Below, one piece after another: positions 58,212 through 64,000 of a DNA stretch of 64,000 nucleotides. The notes below the pieces were generated by a model. It saw only the letters and a list, made by a program, of their open reading frames with translations. It searched no databases and was not told the DNA's origin. Within the stretch, counting starts at the first letter, position 1. Each line of letters begins with the position of its first letter. Source of the stretch: Mesorhizobium erdmanii USDA 3471 (GTDB lineage Bacteria; Pseudomonadota; Alphaproteobacteria; Rhizobiales; Rhizobiaceae); assembly GCF_000472705.1 (NCBI RefSeq), contig NZ_AXAE01000028.1, positions 26,152 to 90,151 of the forward strand. The letters run 5' to 3'. A program made the translations under genes and the position numbers.

Positions 58212-59344
58212 ACGGTGTCTTTTCCTTCGCCCGGCTAGGCGCGCTGCTGATCAAGGAATTCATCCAGATGCGGCGCGACCGCATCACCTTCGCCATGATG
58301 CTCGGCGTGCCGCTGCTGCAGCTGGTTCTGTTCGGCTTTGCCATCAACAGCGATCCGAAAGGCTTGCCGACGGCGCTGGTGGCGATGAGCAACGACCAGT
58401 ATACGCGCGCCATGGTCTCCGCGCTGCAGGTGACGGGCTACTATCGTTTCGACCACGTCACCGCGAGCGCCGAAGAGGCGGAATTCCTGATGGCGCGGGG
58501 CGACGTTTCCTTCGTCGTCACCATCCCGGCCGATTTCGGCCGCCGGGTCGAGCGCGGCGACAATCCGCAGATCCTGATCGAGGCGGATGCAACCGATCCG
58601 TCGGCGGCGAGCGGTGCCGTCTCAACCTTGAGCACGGTGGCGAGCCAGGCGCTGCTGCGCGCGCAGGGGATGCAGGCTGCGGCAGCCGAAAACGCCAAGG
58701 AGCAGCTGCAGGTGGTGGTACACCGGCGCTACAATCCGGAAGGCATTTCGCAATACAACATCGTGCCCGGCCTGCTCGGCGTTATCCTTCAGATGACCAT
58801 GGTGATGATGACGGCCATGGCGCTCACCCGTGAAACCGAGCGCGGCACGATGGAAAACCTGCTCGCCATGCCGTCCAGCCCGGCCGAGATCATGCTGGGC
58901 AAGGTGCTGCCCTTCCTTGTCGTCGGCGCGGTGCAGGTCGCGGTGGTGCTGGTGGCGGCGAAGCTGCTCTTCGATATCCCGTTCGTCGGCAGCCTGACGC
59001 TGCTGTTGTCGTCGGTGCTTGTCTTCGTGCTGTCGCTCGTGCTGCTCGGCTACACGATCTCGACCATGGCCCGCTCGCAGATGCAGGCGATGCAGCTGAC
59101 CTTCTTCTTCTTCCTGCCGTCGCTGCTTCTGTCGGGCTTCATGTTCCCCTATCGCGGCATGCCGGGCTGGGCTCAGGCGCTGGGCGAAATCTTCCCGCTG
59201 ACGCATTTCCTGCGCATCACCCGCGCGGTCATGCTGAAGGGCGCCGACTTCCATGCCATCGCCGCCGAGATCGGTTGGCTGGTGGTGTTCGTGCTGGTCT
59301 TCGCGGGCACCGCGCTGTTGCGGTTCAGGCGCACGCTGGATTGA
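58208..59344 (+). CDS. ABC-2 type permease (YbhS/YbhR-like)
   Basis: The 378-aa protein has the ABC-2 layout. One N-terminal helix is followed by a periplasmic region of about 170 residues (SADEEAEFLM-type stretch and VVVHRRYNPEGISQYNIVPG). Five C-terminal helices follow, with TRETERGTMENLLAMPSSPA and LPSLLLSGFMFPYRGMPGWA. Only one permease gene is present, where E. coli has two (ybhS, ybhR), so a homodimer is expected. Substrates of the E. coli system include some antibiotics; those here are unknown. Confidence 0.92.
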   Translation: MNGVFSFARLGALLIKEFIQMRRDRITFAMMLGVPLLQLVLFGFAINSDPKGLPTALVAMSNDQYTRAMVSALQVTGYYRFDHVTASAEEAEFLMARGDVSFVVTIPADFGRRVERGDNPQILIEADATDPSAASGAVSTLSTVASQALLRAQGMQAAAAENAKEQLQVVVHRRYNPEGISQYNIVPGLLGVILQMTMVMMTAMALTRETERGTMENLLAMPSSPAEIMLGKVLPFLVVGAVQVAVVLVAAKLLFDIPFVGSLTLLLSSVLVFVLSLVLLGYTISTMARSQMQAMQLTFFFFLPSLLLSGFMFPYRGMPGWAQALGEIFPLTHFLRITRAVMLKGADFHAIAAEIGWLVVFVLVFAGTALLRFRRTLD

Positions 59345-59419
59345 CCGGCGCTCGCGCGCCGGCCGGTGATTGGAGGGCAATCCGTCGGGCCGCGCGGCGA
59401 TGCGCAGAGGACAAGGCGA

Positions 59420-60403
59420 TCAGGCGGCCGCCATGATCTCGGCATAGGTGCCGAAATCGACATTGCCGCCGGACAGCACCACGGCGACACTTTTGCCGGA
59501 CAGTTCGATCTCGCCCGAAGACAGCGCCGCCAGCGCGACGCAGCCGCCCGGCTCGACCACCAGCTTCAGATAGGCCATGGCATCGCGCATCGCCTGCGCC
59601 GTCGCCATGTCGGAGACGGCAATGGCGCCGGCGAGGTTTTTGCGGTTGATCGCGAAGGTGATGGCGCCCGGCTCTGCCGTCAGGATCGCGTCGCAGATCG
59701 AGCTATGGCCCGGATCGTTCGAAACACGGGCGCCGGCGGCAAGCGAGCGCCGCGTGTCGTCGAAATGCTCGGGCTCCACCGCCCAGACCGCGGTCCCTGG
59801 CGATGCATCCTTGACCGCGACCGAAATGCCGCTCGACAAGCCGCCGCCACCACAGGGAATGACGACGGCGTCGAGGCTGACACCGAGCGCCCTGGCCTGG
59901 CGTATCAGTTCGAGGCCGATCGTGCCTTGCCCAGCAATGATGGCCGGATCATCGAAGGGCGGCACCAGCACCATGCCTCTGTCGATGTAGGGACGGACCA
60001 CGGTCATGCGGTCATCGCGAAAACGGTCGAACGGCACCACCTCCGCGCCCATCTTGCGGACATTGCCGATCTTCATCGCCGGCGCGTCGGCCGGCATGGC
60101 GATGACTGCCTTGACGCCGAACATGGCGGCCGACGCCGCGACCCCTTGCGCATGATTGCCCGAGGAAAAGGCGACGACGCCCTGGGAGCGCTCGTCCTCG
60201 CTCAGCGAGGACAGCTTGTTGTAGGCGCCGCGGAATTTGAACGATCCGGTGCGTTGCAGCGTCTCCGGCTTGAACAGGATGCGGCCGCCGAAGCGCTTGT
60301 TCAACTCGGCCGATTCGATCAGCGGGGTTTCGACGATCAGGCCGGAGAGGCGGGCGGCGGCGGCATGGATGTCGGCGATGCCGGGGAGGGTGGTGGCAGT
60401 CAT
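59420..60403 (-). CDS. Threonine/serine dehydratase-like PLP enzyme
   Basis: From ATG 60403 the product is 327 aa. The PLP lysine is K56 in TGSFKFRGAYNKLSSL, SSGNHAQGVA binds the substrate carboxylate, and GGGGLSSG holds the cofactor phosphate. It lacks the C-terminal ACT-like regulatory domain of biosynthetic IlvA, so it is the short catabolic or EutB-like type. It would deaminate threonine or serine to 2-oxobutyrate or pyruvate. It is probably monocistronic. Confidence 0.9.
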   Translation of the reverse strand: MTATTLPGIADIHAAAARLSGLIVETPLIESAELNKRFGGRILFKPETLQRTGSFKFRGAYNKLSSLSEDERSQGVVAFSSGNHAQGVAASAAMFGVKAVIAMPADAPAMKIGNVRKMGAEVVPFDRFRDDRMTVVRPYIDRGMVLVPPFDDPAIIAGQGTIGLELIRQARALGVSLDAVVIPCGGGGLSSGISVAVKDASPGTAVWAVEPEHFDDTRRSLAAGARVSNDPGHSSICDAILTAEPGAITFAINRKNLAGAIAVSDMATAQAMRDAMAYLKLVVEPGGCVALAALSSGEIELSGKSVAVVLSGGNVDFGTYAEIMAAA

Positions 60404-60525
60404 GCGAGGTCCCGCAAAAAAAGGAGGTGATGTCCTTCCATGATGCGCGGAAAACCACGCGGCGCACCATTGAAAAAATGTGACCGTTACAAAGTTGAGC
60501 GAGACGGCCGTCAACATCACGGCTG

Positions 60526-60697
60526 CACGCCCCCCTCTGGCCTGCCGGCCATCTCCCCTCAAGGGGAGAGATCAGCTGTTGTCGCCGCGTTCGCCAATCT
60601 CCAAAAGTTTGCAGAAGCGAGCGCCACTTTGACGTTGCCAATCTGCCCCCTTGAGGGGGAGATGTCCGGCAGGACAGGGGGGGCGCTGTCCCGCGGG
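60526..60697. repeat. Inverted-repeat intergenic element, family D, copy 2
   Basis: The left end CCCCCCTCTGGCCTGCCGGC then CATCTCCCCTCAAGGGGAGA and GATCAGCTGTT is mirrored on the right by CCCCTTGAGGGGGAGATGTC then CGGCAGGACAGGGGGGGCGC. It is related to 28861-29075. The 407-bp spacer 60404-60810 contains no recognisable gene besides this element. Confidence 0.8.
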
Positions 60698-60810
60698 CGT
60701 CTCGCCAAATTCTGCACGGCATAGCGCACCCGGGCCCTCCGCCATGGCTCCGGGCGTTCGTCGCTCGAAAAGCCCATAAGGGGGCTTTCGTCCGCTACGC
60801 GGACGGCTCC

Positions 60811-61131
60811 TCACCCCAGCAACGTCCGTTGCCTCTTGTTCCCGCCGAGCTTGCGCCAATTGTTGAAGCGATGCGTGGCTGCGGCGAACGATATCTTCAT
60901 CTGCTGGGCGACCGAATAGCGCGACTTGCCATCGTCGAACATGCGGTAGCAGCACTCCACCCCCTCCTCCGTCAGCTTGCCGTCCGGAGCCTTGTTGTGG
61001 GGATTGGCTGGGTCGAATTTTTCGATCTGCTGCTCGACCAGACCCTTCAGCCGCTGCAGATCGGCTTCGATGCTGGCAATGAGATCGAGAACGGGTTTTG
61101 GGTCGAAATGCCCTGCGTGCGGCTTCGTCAT
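60811..61131 (-). CDS. Hypothetical protein with C-terminal HTH-like region, 106 aa
   Basis: An ATG at 61131 after GAGGA starts a soluble 106-aa protein. The N-terminal half is a predicted coiled coil (PVLDLIASIEADLQRLKGLV EQQIE). The C-terminal half, LTEEGVECCYRMFDDGKSRY, then SVAQQMKISFAAATHRFNNW, resembles a resolvase-type helix-turn-helix. No family is recognised. It could be a small DNA-binding protein. Confidence 0.65.
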   Translation of the reverse strand: MTKPHAGHFDPKPVLDLIASIEADLQRLKGLVEQQIEKFDPANPHNKAPDGKLTEEGVECCYRMFDDGKSRYSVAQQMKISFAAATHRFNNWRKLGGNKRQRTLLG

Positions 61132-61270
61132 GCGTTGATCCTCGTTCTTGTCTTAGGTTCAGTTATATAGGGTAACATTCGCCAATAATGAAGAGGTGCG
61201 GCCGCAGGAATGCATCAACAATTCTTGACTCCGCGACCTCGATGCGGTTGACCCGACGCACGCCAAACCA

Positions 61271-61293
61271 TAGTTTAGAACTATTCTAAACTA
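61271..61293. promoter_or_regulatory. Iron control element (ICE, Irr box) of mbfA
   Basis: The arms TAGTTTAGAA (61271-61280) and TTCTAAACTA (61284-61293) are perfectly complementary around CTA. The core TTTAGAA-N3-TTCTAAA is the known ICE bound by Irr in rhizobia and Agrobacterium. It lies 13 bp upstream of the mbfA start, a repressor position. Confidence 0.92.
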
Positions 61294-61306
61294 GGGTGAT
61301 TTCCTC

Positions 61307-62290
61307 ATGCTTTCCCGCGTTTTCGGCTTCGGCCGCCGCTCCTTCGACTCGCTTTCCGAACAGGAGATTTTGGCGCTCGCCATTTCATCCGAGGAAGATG
61401 ACGGGCGCATCTACCGCGCCTATGCCGATGGGCTGGCGGAAAACTTTCCGCAGTCGGCGAAAGTGTTCGAGGAGATGGCCGAGGAGGAGGACGGCCATCG
61501 GGACGTGCTGATCGAGCTCTTCCGCAAGCGTTTCGGCGAGCGCATTCCGCTGATCCGGCGCGAGCATGTGAAGGGCTATTATGAGCGCAAGCCCGATTGG
61601 CTGGTGCGGCCGCTCGGCATCGAGCATGTGCGCAACCAGGCCGAGGCGATGGAGCGGCAGGCCTATCTGTTCTACGTCGAGGCAGCAAAGCGCACCACCG
61701 ATGCCTCGACGCGAAAACTTCTCGACGACCTCGCCATAGCCGAACAGGGTCACGAGACACTGGCGCAGCGGCTGGAGCAGAAGCATGTGCCTGGCGACGT
61801 GAAGGATGAAGAGGCCGCCGCCGAACAGCGCCAGTTCATCCTGACTTATGTGCAGCCGGGCCTGGCCGGCCTGATGGATGGTTCGGTGTCGACGCTGGCG
61901 CCGATCTTCGCCGCTGCCTTTGCCACGCATGACACTTGGCAGACCTTCCTAGTCGGGCTTGCCGCATCGATCGGCGCCGGCATCTCCATGGGTTTTACTG
62001 AAGTCGCTTCCGACGACGGCAAGCTCTCGGGCCGCGGTTCGCCGATAAAACGCGGCATCACCACCGGCGTCATGACATCAGCCGGCGGTCTGGGCCACGC
62101 ATTGCCCTATCTCATTCCGCATTTCTGGACCGCGACGGCCGTGGCCGCTGTGGTGGTGTTCTTCGAATTGTGGGCCATCGCCTTCGTCCAGAACCGCTAC
62201 ATGCAGACGCCATTCTTGCGCGCCGCGTTCCAGGTGGTGCTGGGCGGTGCGCTGGTGTTCGCGGCCGGGGTGCTGATCGGGAATGCTTGA
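61307..62290 (+). CDS. mbfA: Membrane-bound ferritin-like iron exporter MbfA
   Basis: The 327-aa protein joins an N-terminal rubrerythrin/ferritin-like di-iron domain (residues about 15-160, with EEDDGRIYRAYADGLAENFP, FEEMAEEEDGHRDVL and IAEQGHETL) to a VIT1/CCC1-like membrane domain. The membrane domain includes LAGLMDGSVSTLAPIFAAAF, GISMGFTEVASDDGKLSGRG and ITTGVMTSAGGLGHALPYLI. MbfA in Bradyrhizobium and Agrobacterium exports iron and protects against peroxide, and is repressed by Irr under low iron. The ICE directly upstream supports the same control here. Confidence 0.95.
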   Translation: MLSRVFGFGRRSFDSLSEQEILALAISSEEDDGRIYRAYADGLAENFPQSAKVFEEMAEEEDGHRDVLIELFRKRFGERIPLIRREHVKGYYERKPDWLVRPLGIEHVRNQAEAMERQAYLFYVEAAKRTTDASTRKLLDDLAIAEQGHETLAQRLEQKHVPGDVKDEEAAAEQRQFILTYVQPGLAGLMDGSVSTLAPIFAAAFATHDTWQTFLVGLAASIGAGISMGFTEVASDDGKLSGRGSPIKRGITTGVMTSAGGLGHALPYLIPHFWTATAVAAVVVFFELWAIAFVQNRYMQTPFLRAAFQVVLGGALVFAAGVLIGNA

Positions 62291-62310
62291 GCGCTGCCGC
62301 GCCAAGCCAC

Positions 62311-62655
62311 TCACCCATTCACGGCCCGGCTGTCCGCTGGCGCCTCGTCCCGTTCCGTCAGCCCATAATCCCGCACCACATGGGCGATGCGAAGTCGATA
62401 GCCGGCAAAGATACCGCCGCGGCCGGCCTGTTGCGCCTGCCGATGGTCTTCGGTGTTGCGCCAGGCCTTCACCGCGTCCTCGTCGCGCCAGAACGACAGT
62501 GACAAGACGCGTTTCGGGTCGGCCAGGCTCTGAAAGCGTTCGATCGAGATGAAGCCGTCAATGCCGTCGAGCAAGGGACGCAGATTGGCGGCGATGCCGA
62601 GATAGGCATCGCGCTTGCCTGCCGCCGGCTCGACCTCGAAGATGACGGCGATCAT
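62311..62655 (-). CDS. Antibiotic biosynthesis monooxygenase (ABM) domain protein
   Basis: This 114-aa protein is a single ABM-type ferredoxin-like domain: MIAVIFEVEPAAGKRDAYLG, GFISIERFQSLADPKRVLSL and SFWRDEDAVKAWRNTEDHRQ. Family members are small cofactor-free oxygenases or quinol-type mono-oxygenases, or heme-related enzymes. It is coupled by ATGA (62652-62655) to the NIPSNAP-like gene, forming a two-gene operon divergent from an ArsR regulator. Confidence 0.88.
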   Translation of the reverse strand: MIAVIFEVEPAAGKRDAYLGIAANLRPLLDGIDGFISIERFQSLADPKRVLSLSFWRDEDAVKAWRNTEDHRQAQQAGRGGIFAGYRLRIAHVVRDYGLTERDEAPADSRAVNG

Positions 62656-62984
62656 AGCTTCACCAATGGCGCGTGCGGTCCAGAGACGTTCTTGAGAAAC
62701 ATGCGATCCTCCTTGACGATGAACCTTTCACGGCGGGCGAACTCATAGTTTGCCTTGCCCGCTGGGTCGGCGGCAAGCCGCGCCCGATAGGCTTCATAGG
62801 CGGCCAGGCTGTCGATGTTGTAGGCGGCGTAGGCCGTCGTCGCCGAGCCCTCATGGGGCGCGAAATAGCCGATCAGGTCGGCGCCGCAACGCGGAATAGC
62901 CTGGCCCCAGTTGCGGGCATATTCCTCGAAGGCGGCCTTGCCGAACGGGTCGATCTCATAGCGGATGAAGCAGGTTATGGTCAT
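62652..62984 (-). CDS. NIPSNAP-family protein
   Basis: From ATG 62984 with AAGGAGA upstream the product is 110 aa. It has the NIPSNAP fold pattern, beginning MTITCFIRYEIDPFGKAAFE, then GADLIGYFAPHEGSATTAYA and YEAYRARLAADPAGKANYEF. These dimeric alpha/beta-barrel proteins have no agreed enzymatic function. The gene leads a two-gene operon with the ABM protein and is divergent from the ArsR-type regulator, its likely controller. Confidence 0.82.
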   Translation of the reverse strand: MTITCFIRYEIDPFGKAAFEEYARNWGQAIPRCGADLIGYFAPHEGSATTAYAAYNIDSLAAYEAYRARLAADPAGKANYEFARRERFIVKEDRMFLKNVSGPHAPLVKL

Positions 62985-63156
62985 GGTCGTCTCCTTGGGT
63001 TCTTGCGTCGACGCTTCGAGCGCGGTCGAAACGTCCTTCACTTCGACGTGCTAGGCAGTCTGGTGTCAGGAGCCGTCGACGCTTGCGTCGCCGGCTGCTT
63101 GAGCTGAAGCCAGAATAGTGGTTACCTGGCGAGGATGCTTCGATGAGGACCGAACT

Positions 63157-63831
63157 ATGCGTGAAGGACCAGACATTGCCCGGATCGCCAGCTTGGTTGG
63201 CGATCCGGCCCGCGCCAACATGCTGAATGCGCTGATGGGCGGCACGGCGCTGACTGCGAGCGAATTGGCGCTGGAGGCCGGCGTGTCGTTGCCGACCGCC
63301 TCCTCGCATCTGTCGAAACTGACGGAGGGCGGGTTGCTGACCCTGGCCAGCCAGGGAAGGCATCGCTATTACGGTCTCGCCGGCCCGCAGGTCGCAGGCA
63401 TGATCGAAGCCATCACCGGTGTCGCTGAAGCCGTTGGTCCCAAGCGCGTGCGGCCGGGCCCGCGCGATGGCGCGATGCGCGTGGCCCGTGTCTGCTACGA
63501 CCACCTCGCCGGCGAACAGGCGGTGGCGATGCTGGATCGCCTTGTCGATAAAAACATACTGGTTCGCAATGACAACGAGATCAGGCTCGGACCGTCGGCG
63601 GCGTCGCATTTCGCGGCGATCGGCATCGATTTCTACACCAAGCCACGCCGGCCGGTGTGCCGCGCCTGCCTCGACTGGAGCGTGCGCCGCTCCCACCTCG
63701 CCGGCACGCTGGGCGCCGCCATCCTCGACAAGATTCTCCTGGAAAAATGGGCGCGCCGCGAAAAGGACAGCCGCGCTGTGATCTTCTCGCCGCCGGGCAA
63801 GCAGGCGTTCGAAAGGATATTTTTGAGCTGA
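63157..63831 (+). CDS. ArsR-family winged-helix regulator
   Basis: I choose ATG 63157, giving 224 aa. The N-terminal ArsR winged helix includes RIASLVGDPARANMLNALMG, GVSLPTASSHLSKLTEGGLL and the wing SQGRHRYYGLAG. A C-terminal region of about 130 residues has VCYDHLAGEQAVAML and a CRACLDWS motif and ends with a basic helix. The cysteine pair might sense a metal or oxidant. It is divergent from the NIPSNAP/ABM operon. Confidence 0.9.
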   Translation: MREGPDIARIASLVGDPARANMLNALMGGTALTASELALEAGVSLPTASSHLSKLTEGGLLTLASQGRHRYYGLAGPQVAGMIEAITGVAEAVGPKRVRPGPRDGAMRVARVCYDHLAGEQAVAMLDRLVDKNILVRNDNEIRLGPSAASHFAAIGIDFYTKPRRPVCRACLDWSVRRSHLAGTLGAAILDKILLEKWARREKDSRAVIFSPPGKQAFERIFLS

Positions 63832-63851
63832 GGTTCCGGCCCTCGCCTACA

Positions 63852-63912
63852 GCTTCGTCATCCTAGGGCGGAGCAGCCGCGAAGCGGCGTCGCGGAGACC
63901 CTGGGATCCTGT
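63852..63912. repeat. Palindromic intergenic element, family B, partial copy
   Basis: GCTTCGTCATCCTAGGGCGG then AGCAGCCGCGAAGCGGCGTC and GCGGAGACCCTGGGATCCTG match one end of the element described at 17786-18021. The remaining sequence to the window end shows no gene. Confidence 0.75.
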
Positions 63913-64000
63913 GTGTTGTTCCCATGCTATGATTGAAGTGGGAAGGAGACCGAGAGGATCCTGGTCGTCTTTTTGAGGACAGGCCGCGGCATGGCTCGGT

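Overview
The window looks like chromosomal DNA of a Rhizobiales alphaproteobacterium, most probably Mesorhizobium or a close relative. The evidence is high GC, dense coding with many 4-bp start/stop overlaps, the gene order secB / fxsA / Tim44-like (timA) / mltA / Smr, an intracellular PHB depolymerase, an mbfA gene with an Irr-type iron control element, and several families of palindromic intergenic repeats of the kind that litter these genomes. I saw no rRNA, complete tRNA, CRISPR array, transposase or integrase.

Layout. 1-7.5 kb: a truncated M24/DddP-like gene, a GlxA-type regulator, a reverse-transsulfuration operon (cystathionine beta-synthase, then a gamma-lyase/synthase), and an Rrf2 regulator with a COG4529 flavoprotein. 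8-14.2 kb: a Crp/Fnr gene divergent from a secreted His/Met-rich protein, a secreted Gly-rich repeat protein, an RlpA-like protein, phaZ and a transglutaminase-like peptidase. 14.2-18.7 kb: the conserved XRE/Smr/mltA/timA versus fxsA/secB block. 18.9-22.8 kb: an orphan peptide-binding protein and a duplicated membrane-protein gene that carries its own repeat element. 23.0-25.7 kb: an AT-richer two-gene module, a DNA methyltransferase plus a DGQHR (DndB-like) protein, wedged against the 3' end of lepA. 27.7-32.4 kb: a TadG-like protein, then DUF1223, a Met-rich repeat protein and an exported MsrA, then small secreted proteins and a DUF4242 protein. 32.6-39.6 kb: a large LuxR-type (LAL) regulator, cyanide-insensitive-type cytochrome bd oxidase and a YadG/YadH-like ABC exporter. 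39.6-46.8 kb: DUF2156, a flavin monooxygenase, a MarR-GNAT pair, PhoX with a Pho box, and a Gly/Asn/Ser-rich secreted protein. 47-55.6 kb: a NarL-type two-component system, PAP2, AAG glycosylase, a beta-propeller/XRE divergent pair, a YiiX-like hydrolase and a CYTH-CHAD operon. 55.6-64 kb: a CecR/YbhGFSR-like efflux operon, threonine dehydratase, MbfA with its ICE, two small ABM/NIPSNAP-type proteins and an ArsR regulator.

Functional themes. Sulfur and methionine chemistry recurs: CBS/CGL, a Cys-rich Rrf2 regulator, and an exported MsrA beside a Met-rich protein. Envelope functions recur too: MltA, RlpA, SecB, Tim44-like, YiiX and two ABC exporters. At least six regulators sit beside strong palindromes or known boxes that can be read directly from the DNA: Crp/Fnr, MarR, XRE, CecR-like TetR, an Irr box and a Pho box. 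The best candidate for an undescribed system is the methyltransferase-DGQHR module at 23.0-25.7 kb. The second is the Met-rich repeat protein with exported single-Cys MsrA at 30.0-31.2 kb.
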